From Promethearchaeota archaeon (lineage in GTDB: Archaea; Asgardarchaeota; Lokiarchaeia; Sigynarchaeales; SOKP01), in the NCBI GenBank assembly GCA_019057775.1, contig JAHLWT010000174.1:1-64000 (forward strand): 64,000 bases of DNA, in the 5' to 3' direction. Positions 8,489 to 17,542 of the stretch are shown piece by piece; position 1 is the first letter of the stretch, and each line of letters starts with the position of its first letter. Made by a program: the position numbers and the translations under genes. The notes beneath the pieces were generated by a model. The model was not told the origin of the DNA, ran no database searches, and saw nothing but the letters and a program-made list of their open reading frames with translations.

Positions 8489-8794
8489 TCATAATTTTTC
8501 TTTGGGAACTTTTACATGCTTCCCTGATAGGGTTTCAAGATACTCATTTTCATCATCATCATCGACATATGTAAAGGTAAAACCTGCCCTTATGGCAATA
8601 TCCATGTCATCAGTAATGAACGCAGCATAATCATCCCCTACAGCACCATCATCACTTAATTCAATCCCCCATTTCTTCCATTCTCTAAATTGTTTGGCAA
8701 GTGCTTCGAAAATGTTAATAAAATCATCAATGGTACCAGCATTAGCCGTAATCCATTTATTCCTCCATGTTGTCGTATAAAATGTTTTTGGAAT
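8489..8794 (-). CDS. Small acidic protein of unknown function, possible ATT start
   Basis: About 101 residues with mixed alpha/beta character, an Asp-rich middle (DDGAVGDDYAAF) and a run of five acidic residues near the C terminus. I do not recognise the family. No in-frame ATG exists near the 5' end. The TTG at 8809 is part of the ribosome-binding site itself (TTGAGGTG), and seven bases after GAGGTG comes ATT at 8794, in frame. I therefore suggest ATT as start. It is downstream of, and convergent with, the third G-rich repeat. Confidence 0.5.
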   Translation of the reverse strand: MPKTFYTTTWRNKWITANAGTIDDFINIFEALAKQFREWKKWGIELSDDGAVGDDYAAFITDDMDIAIRAGFTFTYVDDDDENEYLETLSGKHVKVPKEKL

Positions 8795-9074
8795 TTTAGT
8801 ACACCTCAATAATTTGATTGTTGAATTTTATATTACATTTACATTGAATGCTTATAAAAGAAAATTATTATCAAGTAAATTCTTTAAAGTAGACTGAATC
8901 ACTTCTGTGAAACCATATAATGAATTAAAATCCTATTTTTCTCACTTTTTTGAAATTCCTTTTAAGCACTAAAAATATTTTTATGAGATTCTATACTTTA
9001 TTCCGTATCTTATTTATGATAATAATTTTTCATTTGTCAGTTATAAGATAAAATATAGGAAAATAGCCAAAACA

Positions 9075-9242
9075 GCCAAGGTGGCGTAGCCCGGGAAGCG
9101 TTATAATTAATATAATGTTATACGAGCCGAACGCACCAGACTGAAGCGTTTGGTTTCTTTCAAACCGAACTCGTCAATCTGGGTACCGTGGGTTCAAAAG
9201 ATGAGCTCTTATCGAGCTTCTTGGAAAATCCCACCCTTGGCA
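9075..9242 (+). tRNA. tRNA-Phe (GAA) with three introns
   Basis: The acceptor GCCAAGG (9075-9081) pairs with CCTTGGC (9235-9241), discriminator A9242, CCA not encoded. D stem GCGT (9084-9087) pairs with ACGC (about 9131-9134), anticodon stem CCAGA (9136-9140) with TCTGG (9178-9182), and T stem GTGGG (9188-9192) with CCCAC (9230-9234). The anticodon is GAA (9143-9145). Three insertions interrupt it: about 34 nt in the D arm (about 9097-9130), 30 nt after position 37 (about 9147-9176) and 30 nt in the T loop (about 9199-9228). Each contains its own hairpin. Removing 94 nt leaves a standard 74-nt tRNA. Confidence 0.88.
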
Positions 9243-9676
9243 CTTCTCATTTTATAATTCTGGATAATCCTCGTTATATGGAGTTATTGTTACCTAATTT
9301 TTACGCTGAACATTTTATTCGTATGCCAGTTGAGCAGTGGTCAGAACCCGTTAATCGAGTATTCAAACACCTTAATGAGGATGTCTACGTACCAATGTGG
9401 GGTCCCAGTGAATTAGGAGTCCGTGGGACATTAAAGAATTGGGATAGAACCTCTGATTTACCAAAAATAAAAGTACCTACATTGGTAATCGGAGCTACTC
9501 ACGATACCATGGATCCCGAACATATGAAATGGGTATCTACTCAGGTACAACAGGGACAATTTCTGTTATGCCCAAATGGTAGTCATTGTGCCTTTTATGA
9601 CGATCAGAAGATATACTTTGAAGGGTTAATAAAATTCATCAAAGACGTAAATCAAGGAACATTTGCCACCAAGTAA
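9243..9676 (+). pseudogene. C-terminal half of a proline iminopeptidase
   Basis: The reading frame from the end of the tRNA encodes the last 140 or so residues of an alpha/beta-hydrolase of the proline iminopeptidase family: EQWSEPVNRVF, VYVPMWGPSELGVRGTL, PTLVIGATHDTMDP (catalytic Asp) and GSHCAFYDDQ (catalytic His). The N-terminal half with the nucleophilic Ser is absent. Homology begins essentially at the tRNA 3' end, and the open frame runs back into the tRNA without a proper start. This looks like a gene cut by recombination at the tRNA. Confidence 0.75.
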
Positions 9677-9696
9677 TCATAGATTACGGTTGTATC

Positions 9697-10482
9697 TTAT
9701 TCATAGTTTTTAAATGATGTTCGATTTATCGGATAGGCTACTTCGGGTCGTTTGGTAATAAAAGATTGATCAAGATCGTGAGCCATTCGTTTAGCGAAAT
9801 CAAAAGGAATGCCGATTGATAAATAATTTTGAGGAAACCAATGATTTCCAGTAGGATCAGAGGGACCAATAACAACACAATTGTTTGGGCCATGTTCAGC
9901 CATACCTGCTGGATATGTTACAAAAGAAGCACAAGAAGGGCCCCAAGGGATTTGAATATTAACCTCTTTCTCTGGACGAAAATGCGCTAATGAACATAGA
10001 TTTCTTACTTGTTCAGGAGCTCCGAAACAGATAAAGGCTTTAATTTCAAGATCTTGGTCATCTATGTCATCACATTTTTGAATCACTGTATACTTCCCGA
10101 GTGGATTAATTTTCCCAATTGAATATAACTGCTTTTCAGCTAAGTCTGGATTGGCTATCAAAAATTCGGCAGCCCCACCCCTAAAATCTTCTGAACCTGT
10201 TGATAAAAAATATTTTAACATTGGCATAAATCCTTTATAACCAAACCACGCTTGTCCTCCCGGGCAACACCCCTCCAAATCATCTTCTCCGATGTATACC
10301 GTAGTGATATTTTTCTGAACTGATAGGGTAAAAATAGAGTTCGCAATGCAACGATTAATCTTCTTTATTGGAGTTGCGTTCACAGGTGTTGTTTCTGAAC
10401 CGTAAACGCATAATACACTTGTCTTTAACATTCCAGCTTGAGATAGCTTGACTCCAATTTCTTTAATTGTTAAATCTACCAT
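9697..10482 (-). CDS. DUF169 family protein
   Basis: About 261 residues, matching the archaeal/bacterial DUF169 family by its CCPGGQAWFGY motif (about 70-80), the repeated internal Gly/Cys pattern and WGPSCASFVTYPAG (about 190-203). The family has no firmly known activity; members often sit near redox or cofactor genes. Cys residues in CCPGG and GPSCAS may bind metal. ATG at 10482 is chosen over TTG at 10494 because GGGGAT lies just upstream of the ATG. It converges on the iminopeptidase remnant. Confidence 0.65.
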   Translation of the reverse strand: MVDLTIKEIGVKLSQAGMLKTSVLCVYGSETTPVNATPIKKINRCIANSIFTLSVQKNITTVYIGEDDLEGCCPGGQAWFGYKGFMPMLKYFLSTGSEDFRGGAAEFLIANPDLAEKQLYSIGKINPLGKYTVIQKCDDIDDQDLEIKAFICFGAPEQVRNLCSLAHFRPEKEVNIQIPWGPSCASFVTYPAGMAEHGPNNCVVIGPSDPTGNHWFPQNYLSIGIPFDFAKRMAHDLDQSFITKRPEVAYPINRTSFKNYE

Positions 10483-10538
10483 AATTATCCCCAATTTTTT
10501 TTAATTTTATATTTCTAATAGGTGAATATTATTTAATA

Positions 10539-10671
10539 TTAATCTAAAATATGCAATTCCTTTTCCCGTTCTTCTCTAAATTGCCGAGTAAATGAAGTAC
10601 AATAGTGACCTTTAGCAGAAAGAAGTTTCTTTAGTATTGGTTCTACTAAATTTTCTAAAAATTTTTAAGGC
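10539..10671 (-). pseudogene. Decayed gene fragment, unknown family
   Basis: On the minus strand a 41-codon open stretch ends at 10539-10541 and includes LVEPILKKLLSAKGHYC and TSFTRQFREEREKELHI. A further piece (DLALK) lies just upstream in another frame, so at least one frameshift is present. There is no start codon. It is a coding remnant between the DUF169 gene and a Zn-ribbon gene. Confidence 0.35.
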
Positions 10672-10771
10672 TAAATCAAAAAATATTGTTTAATCTATTA
10701 ATCATTCTTTTAGTATAAAAGAAGCAAAAAAGAAATAAACTTCAATATATTGAATTAGTTTTTCTCCTAAT

Positions 10772-11323
10772 TCACATGTCGTTCTCTATAAATGTAGCAA
10801 ATTTTTCATTGTCTTCATCGATAAAATCCTTAAATTCCTCATAAATCTCTTTAAGGGTCATATTTTTTTTTTTAATTAGTTGGTGTTTATTCTTTTGAAT
10901 AGTTTGTTTTTGTGAATTCATTAATTCAATACCTTTTTGTTTCTTGTCATAATTTATTCTCTTTTTAGGTTTATATTCAACAAAATTACCCTCTAAGATT
11001 AAATTCTCAAGAAGTTCTTCTTCTCTTTCTTTGAACTCAATTGAGACTTTATTCCTTTTATCATTTTTTTGATTTTCAAATTCAAAATCTACTCTTTGGT
11101 ACCCTCGTACTTTAAAGTGTTTATCAACAAAAGCTTGAAATTGATGTTGACATACTAAACCTCTTGCTATCGACATTGTAGTTATTTGCTTTGCTTTTTC
11201 TATAACAGACTTAGGAACCCCTAAAGTTTTCTTAGCTTTACACACAGGGCAAATGAATAAAACTTTCTTATCTTCAAGAGAAGTATTTAATTCTACATTG
11301 CTTTCAAGTTGAGGAATTTCCAT
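10772..11323 (-). CDS. Protein with N-terminal Cys/His metal site, unknown function
   Basis: 183 residues. The first 80 contain C25-P-V-C28, then GVPKSVIEKAK, then C58-Q-H60, ending in KVRGYQRVDFEF; this looks like a compact Zn-binding domain. The remainder is a charged Lys/Glu-rich helical tail. No signal peptide. I recall similar N-terminal domains in Asgard hypothetical proteins, but cannot name a function. It lies in a run of minus-strand genes with its own promoter region on each side. Confidence 0.5.
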   Translation of the reverse strand: MEIPQLESNVELNTSLEDKKVLFICPVCKAKKTLGVPKSVIEKAKQITTMSIARGLVCQHQFQAFVDKHFKVRGYQRVDFEFENQKNDKRNKVSIEFKEREEELLENLILEGNFVEYKPKKRINYDKKQKGIELMNSQKQTIQKNKHQLIKKKNMTLKEIYEEFKDFIDEDNEKFATFIENDM

Positions 11324-11424
11324 GAAACCACCTTACTGAAATTATCTGGATATATAAATAAAAACTCCCCTATTCTTTCTTAAAAATAATAAGACTGTAT
11401 AGAATTAATAAATTGAAACAAATT

Positions 11425-11937
11425 TTAAGCGTTTTTAGCATCAAAAGGGATATTCATATTACTTTTGTCTAATTCAAAACCAATCTCTAGGTTGGAAATC
11501 ATATCACTTTCAATTTTAAAAGAATGCTTACCTTCAGTTAGTTTTTCTAAAGAACCATCGTCCATTTTTACTAAAAGGCTAATGCTCTCGCCTAGAGCGA
11601 TAATTCTCAAACTCAATTTACCATCTTTAATTTCATTAATATTAAATGATTCTCCTTTGTGATAAAGTAATATCCGATCCTGAATTGTATCTAAATTAAC
11701 ATTATCATTTGAAAGATTTAATGGTTGATCATCAAGCAGTACTCTTCCGTATTGAGCCATATTAATCTCGTCCATGTTGATTTCATTTAAATTAAATTTT
11801 CCAAATTCGAATTTTTTCGGTATTACAAATGGTAAGATTAGATTTAAGACCTTTATTTGGATTGAATCTGCTTTTCCATCTCCAGTTGTATCAACAGTAA
11901 AAACACATTTCTTAGGTGGAAACAATTTTTTAATCAA
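11425..11937 (-). CDS. Hypothetical beta-rich protein with a DTTGDGKADSI motif
   Basis: 170 residues without membrane spans. Near the N terminus, DTTGDGKADSI (about 16-26) resembles a calcium-binding dockerin/EF-hand-like loop, as found in many VCBS-type and dockerin-like repeats. The rest alternates hydrophobic and polar residues as in beta-sheet proteins. It has no signal peptide despite the extracellular-type motif. Unrecognised family. Confidence 0.45.
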   Translation of the reverse strand: MIKKLFPPKKCVFTVDTTGDGKADSIQIKVLNLILPFVIPKKFEFGKFNLNEINMDEINMAQYGRVLLDDQPLNLSNDNVNLDTIQDRILLYHKGESFNINEIKDGKLSLRIIALGESISLLVKMDDGSLEKLTEGKHSFKIESDMISNLEIGFELDKSNMNIPFDAKNA

Positions 11938-12052
11938 TACTTTAAATGCAGATAAATCAAATGAGATCCATCATCACCCTATAATTTTGGCTTTAATTTT
12001 TATATAAAGTCTTGAATTAAAAACTTACCTTTAAATCTTAATAAGGAAAATC

Positions 12053-13078
12053 TTAGATTTGGTTTTCTATCTCAGAAATCTTAACTGGGCGATTTTCTTC
12101 ATATGATTTCTCAACTGCTTTTGCTACTAAAACGGTTTGATAACCATCATCTCCATTTGGTGATGGTTCTTTATTATCACGTACACAGTCTATGAAATGC
12201 TGTAGTTCCGCTGCATATGATTCCATATATCTTTCTAAGAAGAAGTAAGGTATGTTATCTTCATTAGTTGTTTCAGCAGTATATACACGTACTGTGTTTG
12301 AGGGTTCATTACCCGCTATAGCACACCCTTTTGAACCAAATACTTCAACACGTTGGTCATATCCATATACAGCTTGACGTGAGTTATCTATCATACCTAT
12401 TGCCCCGCTTTTTAATTTCAAAATAATAGCAACAGTGTCTACGTCTCCTGCTTTTCCTATTTCTGGATCAATGAGAACTGCTCCACTCGCATAAACTTCA
12501 TCAACTTCACTTCCTGCTTGAAAGCACACCATATCCCAATCGTGAATTGTCATATCTATAAACATTCCTCCTGAAGTCTTGACATATTCGATTGGAGGGG
12601 TAGCAGGATCACGTGCTGTGACTTTAATAATATGAGGATCGCCTATTTGACCTGATTTAACAATCTCTCTAACTCTTTTAAAATTTATATCAAAACGTCG
12701 GTTAAATCCAATCATAAGTTTTATTCCTTCTTCCTTAACAATTTTTAGGGTTTCTCTTATGCGGGTCAATTCCGTATCAATAGGTTTTTCACAAAAAACG
12801 TCTTTTTTTGCTTTAGCTGCTTCTTTAATGAATTTTATATGTGTGTCCGTAGATGATGCGATTACTACTACTTCAATTTCAGGGTCATCAAAAATCTCAC
12901 TTGCTTCATTGATAAGTTTTTTGACTCCCATTTCCTGAGCCCAATTTTTCATCTTGTCGTCTATATTAATATCAGCTACTACTTTTAACTCTAAATCTGG
13001 AATGTTACGTAAAATATTTTCAATATGTATTTTTCCCATTCTTCCAGCACCGATAACACCAACGGTATACTTTTTCAT
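12053..13078 (-). CDS. iolG: Inositol 2-dehydrogenase-like oxidoreductase (Gfo/Idh/MocA)
   Basis: 341 residues. The Rossmann domain has GAGRMGKIH (10-18), and EKPIDTE holds the conserved Lys of the Gfo/Idh/MocA family. The second domain has GGMFIDMTIHDWDM, where Asp/His complete the catalytic site; this motif is typical of IolG. The enzyme would oxidise myo-inositol or a related cyclitol with NAD(P). It is divergent from a GPH-type sugar symporter with a 207-bp gap between them, so uptake and oxidation are probably coupled. The exact sugar is inferred. Confidence 0.8.
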   Translation of the reverse strand: MKKYTVGVIGAGRMGKIHIENILRNIPDLELKVVADINIDDKMKNWAQEMGVKKLINEASEIFDDPEIEVVVIASSTDTHIKFIKEAAKAKKDVFCEKPIDTELTRIRETLKIVKEEGIKLMIGFNRRFDINFKRVREIVKSGQIGDPHIIKVTARDPATPPIEYVKTSGGMFIDMTIHDWDMVCFQAGSEVDEVYASGAVLIDPEIGKAGDVDTVAIILKLKSGAIGMIDNSRQAVYGYDQRVEVFGSKGCAIAGNEPSNTVRVYTAETTNEDNIPYFFLERYMESYAAELQHFIDCVRDNKEPSPNGDDGYQTVLVAKAVEKSYEENRPVKISEIENQI

Positions 13079-13285
13079 TATGATCTTACACCAACTAATT
13101 TTAATTAAGTTTATTTTATAATATGGTAAAAGACGAGTAACTTTGAAACTCCTAATTTAGAAACTAGTATTTACATTTTTTTATATTTTTATTATTTAAT
13201 AATTTTTAATGAAAGATATAAATTAATAAAGAGTGAAGTTTGAATTACTAAATAAAATTATTTTATAAAAAAAATTGTTGATTTT

Positions 13286-14707
13286 ATGAAAGATGAGAAA
13301 TCTCAGAAGGTTCCATTAGGTAAGCGGATTGCTTTTGCATTTGGTGAGGTTGGTGATAATACAGCATTTCAAACATTTTCTTTTCTAATTTTTACGTTCT
13401 ATTTTGCGGTTGTCGGAGTACCAATTTTATGGATTACTGCGGGTTTTATTATATGGAGTCTATGGAATAGCATAAATGATCCGTTGATAGGATATTTATC
13501 TGATCGAACGAAAACTAAATGGGGAAGAAGAATTCCATGGATGGTGGGTGCTACTATACCGTTAGCAATTGTCATGATATTACTTTTTACACCCCCAATT
13601 GCTCTTGGCTCAGATATTATCAATTTTGTGTATTTCATGATTATCCTTATGTTATTCGATACTACATATACAGCATTTAATCTAAATTATAACGCTATCT
13701 TTTCAGAAATGTACGTGACAATGGAGGCTCGTAGTTCAGTAGGAAAAGTACGGATAAGTTTCGTAATGGTGGCATTAATATTTGCGTTTCTTCTTCCTAC
13801 ACTAATTATTGAGAATATTACAGGTGTTATTCCAGATACGGATCCCCCCATATCAGATCCAAATACATTAGGGCAATATCAATTAACAGGCATTATAGCG
13901 GCTATAATAATTGTAATAACTTATTTCATTATATTGAAGTGGGGTGTGAAAGAACCAAAACATTTTTCAAAGGATGCTGAAACTGCGATGTCTTTTAAAG
14001 ATACCCTTAAACATACCTTTAAAAACAAATCATTTCAATGGTTTTTAATTCCAGCATTAGGTACATGGATAGTTATAAACATTTTACCAACTTTAGCACC
14101 ACTTTTTATGATTCATGCTCTTAAAATTGAAGATACCGAATTAATTGGTATTATCCTTGCTGTAGAATTTATAGTAGCAGCACTTTCAACTCCATTATGG
14201 GAAAAAATACGGGTTAAAAAAGGAGCACGTATGACGGGATTAATCGGAATTGCAGCTTGGTTAATTCCCATTATAGTTTTTGCGTTCTCGGTAAGTATTG
14301 AAATGGCTTTTGTTGTTCAAATTTTCAACGGTATTGGCCTTGGAGGGGGATTGTATTTCTATGATCAGTGCGTTGCAGAAATCATTGACGAGGATGAAAT
14401 TATCCACGGAACAAGACGATCTGGTATACATTATGCGGTATTAAATTTTTTTATTAGAATATCGACTATTATTAATTTCTTTATAATTGGCATTGTATTT
14501 AGCACGATGGATTGGTATGAGTACACACCGAATCCAGGAGTTAATACAATTTTAGGACTTCAGATCTTAATGGGTGTTTACCCAGCAATTGTCCTTATTT
14601 TCTCTTTGATTGGGTTGTATTTTTATCCCATTAAGGGAGAACGATTGAAGATAAATAGAAAGAAATTGGCAGAACTACACGAAGAAAAGATAAGCAGGTC
14701 AAATTAG
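13286..14707 (+). CDS. GPH-family sugar:cation symporter (MFS, MelB-like)
   Basis: 473 residues with about twelve membrane spans. The family signature is clear: NDPLIGYLSDRTKTKWGRR (about 65-83), the loop between helices 2 and 3 of glycoside-pentoside-hexuronide symporters, and a second NGIGLGGGLYFYDQ segment in the C half. It should import a sugar or cyclitol with Na+ or H+. It is divergent from the iolG-like gene, which suggests the substrate feeds that dehydrogenase. Confidence 0.85.
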   Translation: MKDEKSQKVPLGKRIAFAFGEVGDNTAFQTFSFLIFTFYFAVVGVPILWITAGFIIWSLWNSINDPLIGYLSDRTKTKWGRRIPWMVGATIPLAIVMILLFTPPIALGSDIINFVYFMIILMLFDTTYTAFNLNYNAIFSEMYVTMEARSSVGKVRISFVMVALIFAFLLPTLIIENITGVIPDTDPPISDPNTLGQYQLTGIIAAIIIVITYFIILKWGVKEPKHFSKDAETAMSFKDTLKHTFKNKSFQWFLIPALGTWIVINILPTLAPLFMIHALKIEDTELIGIILAVEFIVAALSTPLWEKIRVKKGARMTGLIGIAAWLIPIIVFAFSVSIEMAFVVQIFNGIGLGGGLYFYDQCVAEIIDEDEIIHGTRRSGIHYAVLNFFIRISTIINFFIIGIVFSTMDWYEYTPNPGVNTILGLQILMGVYPAIVLIFSLIGLYFYPIKGERLKINRKKLAELHEEKISRSN

Positions 14708-14916
14708 AGTTATAAATAATTATTTTTCTTTTTTTATTATTTATTATTATTATTTTTAGAATTATTTGCTCAAATTACTTTCTTCTTAAATTATGATAAG
14801 AAAACAATCAAATCGAAGAAATAAATTTTGAAAAGTAGCACAAACATAACTTTTTTAAAGTATCCTAATCTATTTTTGTTATTTAAAAATAGTATAACAA
14901 AAGGAGCTCTGATATT

Positions 14917-15564
14917 ATGAATGATGAAGAGGATTTTGAAGAAATAGAAATAAAAGATCTTAGCAGTGAAGATATAGAACAATCACAAAAAGAAAAAAAA
15001 GAGCAAGAAATTTCAAAAAAAAGAAAACAAGCTTTTACCTTATCCCAATCAAAAGATTCCACTAGTGAAGATTCTGCTTGGGGGAATTATAGAATTAGAA
15101 CAACAGATTCTTTAGAAATTATGAAGAATGAACCATATTACAGAACCCCATTAACAAACATAATTGAAAGTGATGAACAAATTCAATTACTTATTGAATT
15201 ACCTGGTTTAGGAAAGAAAAATATTAAAATTACTTTTCAAGAAGGTATATTAGAAGTTATAGGGGATGTAATTAAGGAAGATAAAGATAAGAAAGACAAA
15301 GATAAAGACAAAAAGGATAAGGATAAAGACAAAAAAGACAAAGATAAAGAGAAGAAGGATAAGAAGAAGGAGAAATTTAAAGAAATAAAGGGTTCTTATT
15401 TAAGACGAGAATATAAATCTCCAAACTTCTATCGGGCTTTCATCTTACCAGAAGATATTTTAAGCGAAGATATTGATGCCCGCTTTAGAAATGGCGTTTT
15501 ACGATTAAATATTTTAAAAACGGCTGCTATCGCTAAAGGAAAACATGTTATTGATATAAAATAA
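14917..15564 (+). CDS. Hsp20 small heat-shock protein with a Lys/Asp repeat insert
   Basis: 215 residues: an acidic disordered N terminus (1-60), then an alpha-crystallin domain (about 85-205) with LLIELPGLGKKNIKITF and the closing RFRNGVLRLNILK. The domain is split at about residues 122-152 by a low-complexity KDKDKKDKDK-type insert, just where the dimerisation loop should be, before GSYLRREYKSPNFYRAF. A GGAG site precedes the ATG. It would be an ATP-independent chaperone; the insert is unusual. Confidence 0.85.
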   Translation: MNDEEDFEEIEIKDLSSEDIEQSQKEKKEQEISKKRKQAFTLSQSKDSTSEDSAWGNYRIRTTDSLEIMKNEPYYRTPLTNIIESDEQIQLLIELPGLGKKNIKITFQEGILEVIGDVIKEDKDKKDKDKDKKDKDKDKKDKDKEKKDKKKEKFKEIKGSYLRREYKSPNFYRAFILPEDILSEDIDARFRNGVLRLNILKTAAIAKGKHVIDIK

Positions 15565-15631
15565 TCGATTTCAACAATTTTATTTTTAATTTAATGCAAG
15601 AAATAAAAAAAAGAAGAATTTGATTTAAAAG

Positions 15632-16114
15632 TTATATTTGCGCACCACAATATGCACAAAACTGTGCTGCGTCTTTAGTTATAGGAGTCCCACAATTAGA
15701 GCAATATTTTGCTCGTTCTTCTGAAACAGCCTCTTGTTCTGGTGTAGACATATGTTTCATTTGGCCAGTTGTTGAATTAAATTTGGCTCTTAATTGGCCT
15801 GAAGCTTTTAAATCCAAAATTATTGCATTAATGTCTTTTCGTGTGATTCCTGTACTCTTACTAACCTCATCGACAGTTGCTTGAGGATTTGCTTGAAATT
15901 CTGCTAATACAACTCTTCTTAACTTACCCCTGTTAGCTATAGCAAAAATTTGACCTGATAAAATTGCAATTCCTATCCCTGTTGAGATAAATCCCCACCA
16001 GCTCCAATCAGTCCACGGAATGAAGGAGGTAATTCCCCAATATAAAAAGGCTCCTGCTATTATTAAAGAACATATTGAGAACCCTTCAGAATATTGATTT
16101 TTTTCATATTTCAT
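15632..16114 (-). CDS. Membrane protein with winged-helix segment and C-terminal zinc ribbon
   Basis: 160 residues: two membrane spans (about 13-33 and 39-60), then a winged-helix-like stretch (LRRVVLAEFQANPQATVDEV to about 115), then a zinc ribbon with CSNCG at about 138-142 and CAYCG at about 153-157. The N-terminal membrane anchor with cytoplasmic HTH and zinc ribbon is a combination found in archaeal membrane-tethered proteins of unknown role. Confidence 0.6.
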   Translation of the reverse strand: MKYEKNQYSEGFSICSLIIAGAFLYWGITSFIPWTDWSWWGFISTGIGIAILSGQIFAIANRGKLRRVVLAEFQANPQATVDEVSKSTGITRKDINAIILDLKASGQLRAKFNSTTGQMKHMSTPEQEAVSEERAKYCSNCGTPITKDAAQFCAYCGAQI

Positions 16115-16217
16115 TTTAATTCTACTCTCAATTTTCGATATTTAAACAAAGAATAAAGACGAATAATAAGTGGTTTAGAAATTTTATAAATATTTGGAGG
16201 GATAGGTAAAAATTGAA

Positions 16218-16571
16218 TTAATTAGTTATAATACTATTATTAATTATTTTGAAAATCTCTGTAAAAGAGACTTGATCTTCCGTTAAGAGAATTATTACCT
16301 TATCCAAAACCTTGACGGAGATCACGTAAAAGTTATCTGAATGAATTACTGTAAAATCTGGACTATGTATTCCAACATCTGATGCGATATCTTCTGCTAA
16401 CTCATATAATTGCGACATATTTAGCCCAATTGAAGTTTTATTGAATTCTTGGCTAATATGTGACTTAATTATTGCTCCATTTTCAGATGTAATTAAAATA
16501 AAGTAAACTCCAGACCCTAACTCCTTAATTAAAGTATCAAGCACCGTGTCAAGATTTAAAGTGGCACTCAT
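16218..16571 (-). CDS. Roadblock/LC7 domain protein
   Basis: 117 residues, a single Roadblock/LC7 domain: helix LDTVLDTLIKEL, strand VYFILITSENGAII, central helix MSQLYELAEDIASDVG and strands FTVIHSDNFYVISVKVLD. Such domains dimerise and regulate small GTPases (MglB, LAMTOR and the many Asgard copies). The gene sits beside a tandem longin/roadblock-like protein, and a GTPase lies elsewhere in the window. Confidence 0.8.
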   Translation of the reverse strand: MSATLNLDTVLDTLIKELGSGVYFILITSENGAIIKSHISQEFNKTSIGLNMSQLYELAEDIASDVGIHSPDFTVIHSDNFYVISVKVLDKVIILLTEDQVSFTEIFKIINNSIITN

Positions 16572-16723
16572 TTATAATTTATAGACCTTATTCTATATAA
16601 TAATTTTGGGTACAAATACCAATTTAAGTTAGAAAATTGTCTTTAATTTATAATTTCAAATCAAATAATCAGGAGAGTATCGATATTAGATATGCTTTAT
16701 ATTGACAAATTTAATCGGTATTA

Positions 16724-17542
16724 CTATATTTCAAAATATTGATCAATAATACTCTCAAAATCATGAAATGGGGTTAAGTCCCCTTTAAAATTTTGAACAT
16801 AAGACAAATAATACCTTTCTAAAAACTCTTCTACAATGAGTTGCATGTATCTTTTGATATTTTCTGAACAATTTGTCTTCTCTACTAAGTAAGCGAAAAT
16901 TACACCATTTTTAGTTTTAACGTAGAAGTGATGGTTTCCGAGATTAATATCTTCAAGTTTCAGGCCATATTCTTCACCACCGATAAAATCTTGTGAGTAA
17001 ATTAATATGGCAGAGATAAATCCAGCTATCTGGAAGTTATGATTTGACATGTTTGGCATTTTATTGTTAATCTTTGAAAAATATAAGAAACCAGCTTTGT
17101 CAATAACAAAAACTCCCACAATTCCCTTTGCTTTAGGAATTTTAATTGTTTTACTACAAATCTTTTTTAGTTTAGAATCAAACTTATTCAATGATATTTT
17201 ATTATAAATTTTTTTAGAAAGATGATATAAACTTGTATAATCCATTACATTTTCAATCTTGTCAATATACATTATTATTATCTTGTTCTCTGGTTTTTTA
17301 TTAAAGAACTGTAGATATATTGAAAGATTACCAATAACATCCTTTATATAACCTTGTCTTTTTTTTACAAGTTTCTCTTTATATAAATCAATTATCTTCT
17401 CTGTAAGGGTGATTCCTATTCCTTTTTGAAATATTATTTCAAGATTTCCATTCACATTTAATTCTGAGATGCAAAAACCACGTAATTGAAAGGTTTGCGA
17501 ATGTCTTTCCAAATCATAGTAATTCTCATTAATTGTTATCAT
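16724..17542 (-). CDS. Putative tandem longin/roadblock-like protein
   Basis: 272 residues with no membrane span. Two halves each show the beta-beta-alpha pattern of longin/roadblock folds. The second half is clearer: GIVGVFVIDKAGFLYFSKI (about 139-157), QIAGFISAILIYSQDFIG, then HHFYVKTKNGVIFAYLVEK and a final helix. Asgard genomes are rich in such proteins, which act with small GTPases. Assignment is by predicted fold pattern. The neighbours are a Roadblock protein downstream and an RHH-HisKA-REC protein upstream. Confidence 0.45.
   Translation of the reverse strand: MITINENYYDLERHSQTFQLRGFCISELNVNGNLEIIFQKGIGITLTEKIIDLYKEKLVKKRQGYIKDVIGNLSIYLQFFNKKPENKIIIMYIDKIENVMDYTSLYHLSKKIYNKISLNKFDSKLKKICSKTIKIPKAKGIVGVFVIDKAGFLYFSKINNKMPNMSNHNFQIAGFISAILIYSQDFIGGEEYGLKLEDINLGNHHFYVKTKNGVIFAYLVEKTNCSENIKRYMQLIVEEFLERYYLSYVQNFKGDLTPFHDFESIIDQYFEI

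Noticed and set aside
9188..9242. GTG at 9188 as start of the iminopeptidase ORF
   Set aside because: It lies in the T stem of the tRNA; the open frame there is accidental and the real protein homology begins only after the tRNA.
14791..14982. Minus-strand ORF of 63 codons before hsp20
   Set aside because: Phe/Tyr-rich frame in AT-rich DNA that overlaps the hsp20 start; no support.
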